Below, one piece after another: positions 33,700 to 42,235 of a stretch of DNA of 64,000 nucleotides. The notes beneath the pieces were generated by a model. It made no database searches. It saw only the letters and a list, made by a program, of their open reading frames with translations, and was not told the origin of the DNA. Where the stretch lies: contig JALEQX010000002.1 in the NCBI GenBank assembly GCA_022763825.1, positions 23,388 to 87,387 on the forward strand. The letters run 5' to 3'. Within the stretch, counting starts at the first letter, position 1; each line of letters begins with the position of its first letter. The position numbers were made by a program, and so were the translations under genes. This stretch comes from Oscillospiraceae bacterium. GTDB taxonomy: Bacteria > Bacillota > Clostridia > Oscillospirales > Acutalibacteraceae.

Positions 33700-35631
33700 A
33701 TGAAGGACGGATTTATAAAAACCGCCGCCGCCGTTATAAATACGGAGGTTGCGGATGTAATTCATAATGAAAAACAGATAAAAACTGCAATCGACAAAGC
33801 CGATAAGGAAAAAATCAATATTCTCGTACTGCCTGAGCTGTGCATAACGGGCTATACGTGTTCGGATTTATTCTTTTCGGACAGATTAAAAAAATCGGCT
33901 CTTGACTCGCTTATAAATTTAAAGAAATACACAAAAGACAAATATCCCGTCGTCACGGTCGGCTTGCCGATTGTCCATACGGGCAAATTATACAATACTG
34001 CCGCCGTACTGCACGACGGAAAAATTCTCGGACTCGTTCCGAAAATTAACATACCGAACTACGGCGAATTCTATGAAAAAAGACATTTTGCATCCGGCAT
34101 TTCGTTAAAAGCCGATTCAACAATCAGAATAGACGGCGAGGATATTCCGTTTACGTCTAAACAGCTTTTTACATGCGAAAAGATGCAGGAATTTACATTC
34201 GGAATTGAAATATGCGAGGATTTATGGGCTGTATCTCCCCCGTCGGAAAAGCTTGCACTGTCCGGAGCAACGATTATTGCAAATCTTTCGGCTTCGGATG
34301 AAACAATCGGCAAAGACGACTACCGCAGAACGCTTATTTCGTCAACAAGCGCGCGTCTGCTCTCGGGATATATCTACGCCTCGGCGGGCGCGGACGAATC
34401 AACGCAGGACATGGTTTACTCCGCGCACTGCATTGTCGCGGAAAACGGCGTTATTCTAAACGAAAATAAACCTTTTGAAAATAAAAAAATGACCGTCTCG
34501 GAGATAGACGTGTCAAGGCTCATTTCCGAACGTGAAAAAAACACGTCATTTTCTCCGATTGATGAAGAATGTGTAAGAGTTTATTTTAATCAGGAAATAA
34601 AAGAAACTCCCCTCACCCGTTTTTATGCAAGAAACCCGTTTGTTCCCGATTCAAAATCCGACCTCGACCGCCGCGCGGGAGCGATTCTCGACATTCAGTC
34701 TTACGGATTGAGAAAACGAATCAAACATACCCGCGCTTCATGCGTTGTATTAGGCATTTCGGGAGGACTCGATTCTACGCTCGCGCTCATTGTTGCAGTA
34801 AAAGCCATGGATCTATTAAACCGTCCTCATTCGGATATAATTGCCGTTACAATGCCGTGTTTCGGCACGACAAAGAGAACAAAAAGCAACGCCGTAAAGC
34901 TATGCGAGGAATACGGTGTTACGCTTAAGGAAGTCAATATTACAAAAGCCGTAAAACAGCATTTTAAAGACATAGAACAGGACGAAACAAAGCTTGACGT
35001 TACGTTCGAAAACTCGCAGGCACGCGAACGCACGCAGGTTATTATGGATATAGCGAACAAAAACGGCGGATTCGTAATCGGAACGGGCGATTTGTCGGAG
35101 CTTGCGCTCGGCTGGGCGACATACAACGGCGACCACATGTCAATGTACGCGGTCAATTCATCGGTTCCGAAAACTCTCGTAAGATATATCGTACGATATG
35201 AGGCGGGCAAAAGCAAAAAGGAACTTGCCGACATTCTGTACGACATACTCGACACTCCCGTTTCACCTGAACTCCTGCCTGTTGACAAGGACGGCAATAT
35301 GACTCAGAAAACGGAAGACCTCGTAGGGCCCTATGAGCTTCACGACTTTTTCCTTTATCATACGCTCAGATTCGGCTCGGCGCCGTCTAAAATATTCAGA
35401 CTCGCACGGTACGTTTATTCGGATACTTATGACGATAAAACAATTCTTTACTGGCTGAGAACATTTACAAGACGGTTTTTCAACCAGCAGTTCAAACGTT
35501 CGTGCATGCCCGACGGAGTAAAGGTCGGCTCTGTTACGCTGTCCCCCCGCGGAGACTGGAGAATGCCGTCCGACGCGTCGTCAAGAATATGGCTCGACGA
35601 AATCAGCGAGCTTGAAAAAGAATATTTATAA
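33700..35631 (+). CDS. nadE: Glutamine-hydrolysing NAD+ synthetase
   Basis: The last step of NAD synthesis: amidation of nicotinic acid adenine dinucleotide with ammonia from glutamine. The 643 residues have an N-terminal nitrilase-type glutaminase (LPELCITGYT with catalytic Glu, then the K and EICEDLW Cys regions) and a C-terminal ATP-pyrophosphatase synthetase with GISGGLDSTLAL and GTGDLSELALGW. ATG 33700 is chosen over 33694 because AAAGGAG is 7 bases before it but only one base from the other. nadA lies 26 kb away in the window. Confidence 0.96.
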   Translation: MKDGFIKTAAAVINTEVADVIHNEKQIKTAIDKADKEKINILVLPELCITGYTCSDLFFSDRLKKSALDSLINLKKYTKDKYPVVTVGLPIVHTGKLYNTAAVLHDGKILGLVPKINIPNYGEFYEKRHFASGISLKADSTIRIDGEDIPFTSKQLFTCEKMQEFTFGIEICEDLWAVSPPSEKLALSGATIIANLSASDETIGKDDYRRTLISSTSARLLSGYIYASAGADESTQDMVYSAHCIVAENGVILNENKPFENKKMTVSEIDVSRLISEREKNTSFSPIDEECVRVYFNQEIKETPLTRFYARNPFVPDSKSDLDRRAGAILDIQSYGLRKRIKHTRASCVVLGISGGLDSTLALIVAVKAMDLLNRPHSDIIAVTMPCFGTTKRTKSNAVKLCEEYGVTLKEVNITKAVKQHFKDIEQDETKLDVTFENSQARERTQVIMDIANKNGGFVIGTGDLSELALGWATYNGDHMSMYAVNSSVPKTLVRYIVRYEAGKSKKELADILYDILDTPVSPELLPVDKDGNMTQKTEDLVGPYELHDFFLYHTLRFGSAPSKIFRLARYVYSDTYDDKTILYWLRTFTRRFFNQQFKRSCMPDGVKVGSVTLSPRGDWRMPSDASSRIWLDEISELEKEYL

Positions 35632-35633
35632 AA

Positions 35634-35684
35634 AGAATCCCCGAGATATAAGGTTCACAACCAAATGTCCCGGGGGTTATTCTG
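35634..35684. terminator. Bidirectional hairpin between nadE and alr
   Basis: Imperfect inverted repeat: AGAATCCCCGAGA with TCCCGGGGGTTATTCT around a 22-base loop, between two convergent genes. A T-rich stretch follows on the plus strand and a weaker one on the minus strand. Confidence 0.55.
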
Positions 35685-35687
35685 TTA

Positions 35688-36839
35688 TTAATACAAGTAA
35701 TTAACCGTCTTTACAGCCTTGCCGTCTTTTACATAAACTCTTGGTACGCGTCTGGCAACTCGGCACGGGAGTTCGTAATTAAACGAATGTGCGCCCTCGC
35801 TTACTTCTTCCATGGACAACTCATTATCGCCCTGTTTTCCGACAAGAACAACCTCGTCCCCGATTTCACAGTCTATATCGGTTACGTTAACCATAAACTG
35901 GTCCATGCAAACTCTGCCGACTATATCGGCAAATTTACCGTTAATCAGCACTCTGCCGATATTTGAAAGACAGCGGGGATAACCGTCTGCATATCCTACC
36001 GGAATGGTAGCGACGCGCGTAGGTTTCGTCGTCTTAAACGTTCCGCCGTATGAAATTTCCCTACCGGCTTCAAGCGTTTTTATGTGAGAAATTCTCGCTT
36101 TCCAGCTCATGACGGGTTTAATATCGAGCTTTGCGGGGTCAACCTCGTTCGACGGGTAAAGACCGTAGAGTATGATACCCATTCGGCACATGTCAAAAAA
36201 TTCGGTAAAATTCATTATACCCGCACTATTGTTAAGATGCTTAACGGGAATATCAATTCCCCTTTTTTCGAGCATTGAAACAAACTTCTTATATCTGTCT
36301 CTCTGAGCTTCGGCTTTTGATAAATCTGTTTCGTCCGCAGTCGCAAAATGCGAGAACAGTCCCTCCGCCTTAATTTTCGGTAGTTTAGCAATTTCGGCGC
36401 AGATATCCGCGCTTTCCTCGGTTATCTGAAAACCTATACGGCTCATGCCCGTATCGATTGCAAAATGAAAATCCGCAGTTTTTCCCTGTTTTACGGCTTC
36501 GTCGGATAATGCTTTTGCGTCGTCAAACGAAAAAACCGGAATCCTTACATCATATTTTACAACGGTTTCATAATCCCACGGGAAAACTCTGCCCAGCACA
36601 AGAACGGGCGTCTTAATTCCCGCTTTTTTAAGTTCAACGGCCTCCTCAACGCATGCAACTCCGAAAAAATCGCACTTATCATCAAGAAATCTGCCTATCT
36701 CGACCGCACCGTGACCGTATGCGTCGGCTTTTATAACGCCTAAAAGTTTTACGCCCTCGGGAAGTTTTTCCCTTGTATTTTCATAATTATATTCAACGGC
36801 GTCGAGGTCAATTTCTGCGTATGTTCTGAGATTCATCAT
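35688..36839 (-). CDS. alr: Alanine racemase
   Basis: A PLP enzyme that interconverts L- and D-alanine for peptidoglycan. The 383 residues contain the PLP lysine K37 in VIKADAYGHG and the catalytic tyrosine in EISYGGTF, with the C-terminal beta domain RVCMDQFMVNVTD. The start overlaps the pxpA stop (TGATG), so it is the last gene of the dat-DUF4392-pxp operon. That position supplies or removes D-alanine next to a D-amino acid aminotransferase. Confidence 0.95.
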   Translation of the reverse strand: MMNLRTYAEIDLDAVEYNYENTREKLPEGVKLLGVIKADAYGHGAVEIGRFLDDKCDFFGVACVEEAVELKKAGIKTPVLVLGRVFPWDYETVVKYDVRIPVFSFDDAKALSDEAVKQGKTADFHFAIDTGMSRIGFQITEESADICAEIAKLPKIKAEGLFSHFATADETDLSKAEAQRDRYKKFVSMLEKRGIDIPVKHLNNSAGIMNFTEFFDMCRMGIILYGLYPSNEVDPAKLDIKPVMSWKARISHIKTLEAGREISYGGTFKTTKPTRVATIPVGYADGYPRCLSNIGRVLINGKFADIVGRVCMDQFMVNVTDIDCEIGDEVVLVGKQGDNELSMEEVSEGAHSFNYELPCRVARRVPRVYVKDGKAVKTVNYLY

Positions 36840-37591
36840 CCTATGACCTCGGAAAGAGGTGCTGTCTTTATACCGTTTTCTACGAACGCTTTATTGAGCG
36901 CGCGTACAAAGTCGAGAGCCTTTTCTCCGTCGCCGTGAACGCATACCGAATGAGCCTCGATATCAATATCCTCGCCCGTATACGATGTGACCTTGCCCTC
37001 TTTTATCATTCTGATAACACGATTGATAGCTTCATTTTCGTCCGTTATCATAGAGCCTTCAAGCTTTCTCGCCCTCAGCGTTCCGTCGGATTCATACGCT
37101 CTGTCGGCAAAAACCTCGCTTGCGTATTTAATCCCCTTAGACTTTGCCGCTTTAATCATCTCGGAACCGGAAAGAGCAAGCAGAATCAGCGAATCGTCAT
37201 AATCCTTCACCGCGTCGACTATTGCATTTGAAAGCTCCGCGTTTTTTGCCGCCATATTATACATAGCGCCGTGAGGCTTTACATGACTCATTTTAACTCC
37301 GTTCGCCTTTGCAAACGCGCCGAGCGCGCCGAGCTGATACAGCGTGTATTCGTAAACCTGTTCGGGCGTAACGTCCATGTTGGTTCTGCCGAAATTCTCT
37401 CTGTCGGGATATCCCGGGTGCGCACCGAAAGAAACCGAATTCTCTTTGCAAAGTTCAACTGTCTTTTTCATAAGAGCGCAGTCCCCCGCATGAAATCCGC
37501 ACGCAACGTTTGCGCTCGTAATAAGAGGAATTATATCCGCGTCAAATAACGCGCCCTCTCCGAGGTCGGAGTTTAAATCAATCTTATACAT
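36836..37591 (-). CDS. pxpA: 5-Oxoprolinase subunit A (LamB/YcsF)
   Basis: One of three subunits of the bacterial ATP-dependent 5-oxoprolinase, which opens 5-oxoproline to glutamate. The 251 residues have the LamB/YcsF signatures IDLNSDLGEG at the start, SANVACGFHAGD, SFGAHPGYPDRENFGR and HVKPHGAMYN. The ATG at 37591 has AAGGTG upstream; a GTG three codons earlier is part of that site. It is four bases into alr and 20 bases after DUF1445. Confidence 0.95.
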   Translation of the reverse strand: MYKIDLNSDLGEGALFDADIIPLITSANVACGFHAGDCALMKKTVELCKENSVSFGAHPGYPDRENFGRTNMDVTPEQVYEYTLYQLGALGAFAKANGVKMSHVKPHGAMYNMAAKNAELSNAIVDAVKDYDDSLILLALSGSEMIKAAKSKGIKYASEVFADRAYESDGTLRARKLEGSMITDENEAINRVIRMIKEGKVTSYTGEDIDIEAHSVCVHGDGEKALDFVRALNKAFVENGIKTAPLSEVIG

Positions 37592-37611
37592 AAAAATCAC
37601 CTTGTTATATA

Positions 37612-38397
37612 TCAGTATTTAAGACTCGAATTCTTAACGTCCGTAATAAACATGTGTCCCGGCGCGTGAGTTATCGCAATCGGGGGCTTTGTCTGCATTA
37701 TAACGTTTTGCGGTGTAACTCCGCATGCCCAAAATACAGGCGTTTCACCTTCATTAATAGTTACAGAGTCACCGTAGTCAGGCTTTGTAACATCCTTGAT
37801 TCCGATTGACTCGGGATTGCCTATCTGAACGGGTGCTCCGTGTACTCTCGGCATTGCCGCGGTAACATTAACGCTCTTTACGACAAGCTCATCGGGAATC
37901 GGTCGCATGGAAACCACCATATTTCCGTGGAATTTACCCGCGGACTGCAATTTAATATTCGTATTAAACATCGGGACGTTTCTGCCCTCTTGAATATGTC
38001 TTACGGGAATATCGGCTTCCAAAAGTTCGCTTTCGAAACTGAAAGAACATCCGATAAGAAAATATACATAGTCGTCCTGCCAGTATTCGGATATGTCGGT
38101 TACTTCCTTTTCGAGAACTCCGTTTTTCCAAATTCTGTACTTCGGGAAATCCTTGCATATATCTCCGCCGTCAGCCATCGTTTTTATCTCTCTGCTTCCG
38201 ACGTCGCCGACCTCTAAAACCGGGCACGGCTTAGGATTTCTCATACAGAACAGAAGGAAATCAAAAGCGTATTCTTTCGGCAGTATGCATAGATTTGCCT
38301 GCGCATAGCCGTTACACATTCCCGAGGTCTGAAAATCTATTTTACCCTCGCGGATAAGTTTTTTTACCTCCTGAGGGTGCATTAATGAATAATCCAT
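37612..38397 (-). CDS. DUF1445 putative hydro-lyase (YcsI-like; D-glutamate cyclase half)
   Basis: A 261-residue protein of the YcsI/DUF1445 family, which clusters with pxp genes in Bacillus. Signatures include GMCNGYAQANLCILP, FLIGCSFSFESEL, NVPMFNTNI and the closing CGVTPQNVIMQTKPPIAITHAPGHMFITD. In vertebrate D-glutamate cyclase (DGLUCY), a DUF1445 region is joined to a DUF4392 region; here the DUF4392 protein is encoded separately four genes upstream. GGAGAGA precedes the ATG. Activity is inferred. Confidence 0.88.
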   Translation of the reverse strand: MDYSLMHPQEVKKLIREGKIDFQTSGMCNGYAQANLCILPKEYAFDFLLFCMRNPKPCPVLEVGDVGSREIKTMADGGDICKDFPKYRIWKNGVLEKEVTDISEYWQDDYVYFLIGCSFSFESELLEADIPVRHIQEGRNVPMFNTNIKLQSAGKFHGNMVVSMRPIPDELVVKSVNVTAAMPRVHGAPVQIGNPESIGIKDVTKPDYGDSVTINEGETPVFWACGVTPQNVIMQTKPPIAITHAPGHMFITDVKNSSLKY

Positions 38398-38400
38398 AAT

Positions 38401-39324
38401 TTATCTCTCCGCAAGTTTTCTGAAATATTTCTTTTCTTTTTTCGCGGCATTTTCAGCCTGTTTAATGCTTACGATATCGAACATAACTTTATCGTACGGT
38501 CTTGCCTGTGCGAGTTTCGGCAGATCGACGCTTATAACCGTCGCAATCTTCGCATATCCTCCCGTGGTCTGATGGTCAGCCATTAAAATTATAGGCATAC
38601 CGCTTCTGGCTATCTGAATCGAGCCGAACGTAATACCGTCGGACGTAATATCCATTCCGTTTTTACCCCTAAGCGCAATACCGCTGAGGCGTATACCCAT
38701 TCTGTCAAGGTCGGGCGTTACGGTGTAAATCTGTTTTGAAAAGAATTTTAAATCGGTATCCGTAAACATATCGTTCTGCGGACCTAAAACAACTCTGACT
38801 TTTATATGGTCGGGATAATCGCATTTTTCCGCGGTTTTAGTCATGTCAGGTACGTAAGAACATTTGCCGATTTTAATTATATCGCCGGTTTTGAGTTTTC
38901 TGCCCTCATAACCGCCTATTTTTATTTTTAAATTTGTAGACGCGCTTCCCATAACAAGAGGAACGTCAATTCCGCCGGAAACGCCCAAATAACATCTCAT
39001 ACCGGACTTCGCAGCGCCGATTTGAAGAAGCGAACCCGCCTCGGCTTTATACGGTCTGTTATTCTCAATCGGTTTTCCGTTAAGTTTTGGTGAAAAATAT
39101 CCGCCCGAAAGACAAAATATATGAGAATCCGTAAATTTAGCCGTTATGCCGAGCATGGTCATTTCAATGACGGGAGCGGACAAATCATTTCCGCACAGCA
39201 CGTTTACCGTTTTCATTGAATGAGAATCCATTGCACCCGACTGCGTAAATCCGTTTTTCATAACGCCGAAACGTCCTGCATCCTGAACGGTCGAAAGCAT
39301 ACCGCCGTTTATAATTTCAATCAT
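38401..39324 (-). CDS. pxpC: 5-Oxoprolinase subunit C (PxpC, KipA/AHS2)
   Basis: A 307-residue AHS2-domain protein: it starts MIEIINGGMLSTVQDAGR, then NGFTQSGAMDSHS and the conserved VVLGPQNDMF and MADHQTTGGYAKIA segments. With PxpA and PxpB it forms 5-oxoprolinase in bacteria; the B/C pair shares ancestry with urea amidolyase and Kip regulators. The start overlaps the pxpB stop. Confidence 0.94.
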   Translation of the reverse strand: MIEIINGGMLSTVQDAGRFGVMKNGFTQSGAMDSHSMKTVNVLCGNDLSAPVIEMTMLGITAKFTDSHIFCLSGGYFSPKLNGKPIENNRPYKAEAGSLLQIGAAKSGMRCYLGVSGGIDVPLVMGSASTNLKIKIGGYEGRKLKTGDIIKIGKCSYVPDMTKTAEKCDYPDHIKVRVVLGPQNDMFTDTDLKFFSKQIYTVTPDLDRMGIRLSGIALRGKNGMDITSDGITFGSIQIARSGMPIILMADHQTTGGYAKIATVISVDLPKLAQARPYDKVMFDIVSIKQAENAAKKEKKYFRKLAER

Positions 39325-40046
39325 AAGCGAGCCTCCCGGATTTCAGGTTTATACGTTCCGTCAAGAACCTGTTTTTCTATCTCGTCAAATTCTTTACGCG
39401 TTACAGAGCAGAACTTTATATAATCTCCCGCATTGTAGAGAATGGGATTCTCCTTCGATGAATCATACACAAGAACAGGCGTTTTGCCTATAAGCTGCCA
39501 GCCTCCGGGCGAAGCGATAGGGTAAATACCCGTCTGTTCTCCGCCGATACCTACAGCGCCTTTGAAAATCTCAAGTCTCGGGCTTTTAAGTCTCGGAGTT
39601 GCAAGACGTTTATCCATACCGCCGAGATATGCAAAACCGGGAAGAAATCCGAGCATATATATTAGATAAGGTTTTGATGTATGAAGTGAAATAACCTCAT
39701 CGCGTGTAAGCCCCGTATGAGAGCATACATTGTCCATATCGGGAGAAAACTCACCGTCATAACATACGGGAATATCGAAAATTCTGACGAGAGAGTCACC
39801 CTTTGCGGAAATATTTTCAATAAGCCCGGAAAGCTTCTTTTTAAGATTTTTTGACGAAATAACGGTACAGTCGTACAGAACCGTCAGCGAGGCAAATGTC
39901 GGTATCGTTTCAATAACGCCTTCGATATTTGCCTGTTCGGTAAGTGAAGCCAATGCGGTAACATACCCGTTGATTTCTTTGCTTATTTCCTTTTCAAACT
40001 GAACGGTCAGTGCTGAATCTCCGTTCTGAAGAAATAAGTATTTCAT
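39321..40046 (-). CDS. pxpB: 5-Oxoprolinase subunit B (PxpB, KipI/AHS1)
   Basis: A 241-residue AHS1-domain protein with the family core IPVCYDGEFSPD, YLIYMLGFLPGFAYLGGMD, TPRLKSPRLEIFKGAVGIGGEQTGIYPIASPGGWQLIGKTPV. The ATG at 40046 overlaps the DUF4392 stop (ATGA). An ATG 13 codons earlier lies inside the upstream gene. AAAGGA is 11 bases away, suggesting coupling. Confidence 0.94.
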   Translation of the reverse strand: MKYLFLQNGDSALTVQFEKEISKEINGYVTALASLTEQANIEGVIETIPTFASLTVLYDCTVISSKNLKKKLSGLIENISAKGDSLVRIFDIPVCYDGEFSPDMDNVCSHTGLTRDEVISLHTSKPYLIYMLGFLPGFAYLGGMDKRLATPRLKSPRLEIFKGAVGIGGEQTGIYPIASPGGWQLIGKTPVLVYDSSKENPILYNAGDYIKFCSVTRKEFDEIEKQVLDGTYKPEIREARL

Positions 40047-41104
40047 TTTGAGAAAAATCCTTTCTTGAGCGTGTTGGCAAACCAAGCCTCTGTTTTATCC
40101 TCGACCGTGGGCGGATATTCGATAAGAGCCTTCATCATTGAGATAAGAGGAAGATTTATATTCTTTCCGAATCCGTCTATAAACGGTCTCGGTTCGCCGT
40201 ACATGTCGAGCATACCTGCGCCCGCCGCGGCGTCCATAGCGGCAGCCTGATCATCAACCGAATGGAAAAGTTCGGGTTTGCCGAGCATAAAAGCCGTCGC
40301 AGCCATCATAGCGTCGCATCCCCAGTCGGAGCATGTGGCGGTGATTATGTTATCCGTCGCGGTATCGGTAAGAATTCCGCAGCCTGTACCCGCTTTGCAT
40401 CCTCCCATTTCGGCATAGGGAATATATTTTCTGATATGCTCCCCTATCGCATTCATGCCTATCTCGTTTCCGAGGTCGCCTATGGATATATTAAAAATAC
40501 CCGCGTCCTGACACTTTTTGAATAAAACATCGTACTTCGGCTCAACTTCTGTCGTATTAACGCCTACCGCGTTATGATAATATCCGTTTTCGTTTCTGCC
40601 GGGAGCCTCATTCGTAATAATAGCGCAGGGCTTGCCGTGAGAGAGGATTTCGTCCGCCTGTTTTTCCGCTTCGTCAAAATCCTTTGTAAATTCAACTACG
40701 CAAACGGTGTTGTCCGGAATATTATCAATATCTTCCGTTATCTTGAACGAAAGAACGTTGCTCATAGCCTTAATTCCTTTTTTACACTGAGAGGGAACGA
40801 TCATAACGGGCTTTGCACCGAAAGCTCTCATAAGAAAACGAGCAAAAATCGTCGAAGAAACAATACCGTCCGTCTCCGCCTCATTCCAAGGAAGAAGGAC
40901 AAATCCAGTTAAAATAAATACCTTTTCGCCTTTTTTTACATTTTTAATAAGTCCTCTGGCGGCGTTAATGCTGAGCGGTTCGCCGACCTTTGCCCTTGAA
41001 CCCTCATAAAGTATACGACAGACTCCGTATCCTCTCGGGTCAAGATTCATGAGCGTGTCAAGGTCGTCGCCTATATTAAGAAGAGTTAATTCGTCTCTGT
41101 TCAT
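40043..41104 (-). CDS. DUF4392 protein (D-glutamate cyclase C-terminal-domain family)
   Basis: A 353-residue cytosolic protein. It matches DUF4392, the C-terminal half of mitochondrial D-glutamate cyclase: FILTGFVLLPWNEAETDGI, EAPGRNENGYYHNAVG, IGDLGNEIGMNAIG and CSDWGCDAMMAATAFML. The vertebrate enzyme reversibly dehydrates D-glutamate to 5-oxo-D-proline. Bacterial DUF4392 proteins next to pxp genes have been little studied, so the activity is inferred. GGGGGA precedes the ATG; it is 27 bases after the aminotransferase gene. Confidence 0.87.
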   Translation of the reverse strand: MNRDELTLLNIGDDLDTLMNLDPRGYGVCRILYEGSRAKVGEPLSINAARGLIKNVKKGEKVFILTGFVLLPWNEAETDGIVSSTIFARFLMRAFGAKPVMIVPSQCKKGIKAMSNVLSFKITEDIDNIPDNTVCVVEFTKDFDEAEKQADEILSHGKPCAIITNEAPGRNENGYYHNAVGVNTTEVEPKYDVLFKKCQDAGIFNISIGDLGNEIGMNAIGEHIRKYIPYAEMGGCKAGTGCGILTDTATDNIITATCSDWGCDAMMAATAFMLGKPELFHSVDDQAAAMDAAAGAGMLDMYGEPRPFIDGFGKNINLPLISMMKALIEYPPTVEDKTEAWFANTLKKGFFSK

Positions 41105-41131
41105 TTCAAATTCCCCCTGTAAATTTATTAA

Positions 41132-41977
41132 TTACTCTGCCGCGCACTGTGCTTCAAAGTCGGCAACAAGAGCGTCCTGTATTTTTTTAAGCATTTCGGG
41201 AGCTTTTCCGCCTACAGGTTTACCGTCTACGGTCTTAACGGGTATGCAGAATGATCCGGTAGAATGAACGATAACCTCGTCGGCATTCATAAGCTCGTCA
41301 AGCGTGTAATCTCTCTCCTCTACGCCGTAGCCGAGCTTTTCGGCAAACGCAAGAAGTCTGATACGCGCGGTACCGGGGAGAACCTTATCGTCAAGCGGAT
41401 GGGAGATGACCTTGCCGTCCTTAAAAATCGAGCAGTTTGAATGTGCGCACTCGGTTACGATATCTCCTCTGTGGAATATAGCTTCCTTGCATCCGGCTCT
41501 GTCGGCTGCGGTAGCGGCAAGACATGAGGGAATAAGGTTAAGAGTTTTGCAGTTGCAGTAGAAGAATCTCTTGTCTTCATATGTAATAACGTCAATAGGT
41601 TTATAAGTATCCGCGACATGACTGGGCGTAAGAGTAATCCACAGATTGCCGACCATATCCTTATCATATATATGACCTCTCAATCCGCTTCCTCTGGTAA
41701 CCTGCATATAAACGAACTGGTCGCCGTCGTCAACCTTCTTTACAAGGTCTCTCAAAAGTTTATCGAGTTCATCTCTCTCGATAGGCATATTTATATCAAG
41801 AAGTTTTGCGCTGTTATAGAATCTGTTAAGGTGTGCGTCCATGTCGAACACGACGTGATTATGTGCATATGTTGCGTCGTAAATTCCGTCGCCGAACCAG
41901 CATACTCTGTCAAGCATGGGAATAGACATTTTTTCGATTTCATCATATTTACCGTTGTAGTAGCCTAAGTTCTTCAT
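41132..41977 (-). CDS. dat: D-amino acid aminotransferase (class IV)
   Basis: A fold-type IV PLP transaminase of 281 residues, close in layout to Bacillus D-amino acid transaminase. It has RVCWFGDGIYD near the start, the PLP lysine K144 in CKTLNLIPS (Bacillus: IKSLNLLGA), the glutamate in TECAHSN, and a C-terminal STGSFCIPV segment. It would convert D-alanine and 2-oxoglutarate to pyruvate and D-glutamate. It leads the operon with GAGG 9 bases before the ATG. The homologous branched-chain and ADC-lyase enzymes fit less well. Confidence 0.9.
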   Translation of the reverse strand: MKNLGYYNGKYDEIEKMSIPMLDRVCWFGDGIYDATYAHNHVVFDMDAHLNRFYNSAKLLDINMPIERDELDKLLRDLVKKVDDGDQFVYMQVTRGSGLRGHIYDKDMVGNLWITLTPSHVADTYKPIDVITYEDKRFFYCNCKTLNLIPSCLAATAADRAGCKEAIFHRGDIVTECAHSNCSIFKDGKVISHPLDDKVLPGTARIRLLAFAEKLGYGVEERDYTLDELMNADEVIVHSTGSFCIPVKTVDGKPVGGKAPEMLKKIQDALVADFEAQCAAE

Positions 41978-41989
41978 TACAAAATAACC

Positions 41990-42037
41990 TCACATAAAAA
42001 AATAAGCAATAAGGCACCCTTGTGCGAACCCCATTGC
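41990..42037 (-). promoter_or_regulatory. Leader hairpin with U-run before dat, candidate attenuator
   Basis: On the transcript, an 8-base-pair stem (GCAAUGGG with CUUAUUGC, two G-U pairs) encloses a second GCAC/GUGC stem; seven U residues follow. The hairpin is at 42006-42037 and the U-run at 41996-42002, between a promoter at 42048-42076 and the dat start. A competing AUUG-GAG-CAAU pairing is possible just before it. The same DNA has a 23-codon hydrophobic frame (41990-42061) beginning MSIIMAIGAM, without an obvious SD. Confidence 0.5.
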
Positions 42038-42047
42038 TCCAATCGCC

Positions 42048-42076
42048 ATTATAATACTCATTGTCAAAAAAGTAAA
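42048..42076 (-). promoter_or_regulatory. dat operon promoter
   Basis: On the minus strand, TTTACT at 42076-42071, a 17-base spacer and TATAAT at 42053-42048. The predicted start near 42041 puts the terminator-like hairpin at the very beginning of the transcript. Confidence 0.6.
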
Positions 42077-42235
42077 CAACTTTTTTTATAAATTGCAAAA
42101 AAATTCATAATTTTTTATTTATTCGTAAATTTTATATCGTTTTTATTATTTTTTTCTTATAAATTTATTAAGATTGTTGTTTTATTTTAATTACACGCGT
42201 TAATATATATTCATAAATACGGGAGGTAATACACC

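Noticed and set aside
34827-35297. A 156-residue minus-strand ORF inside nadE
   Set aside because: It is a frame shadow of the well-supported NAD synthetase and has no ribosome site or family match.
42006-42037. A fluoride or other known riboswitch before dat
   Set aside because: A GGUUCGC segment recalls such elements, but the conserved pseudoknot partners and spacing are not present.
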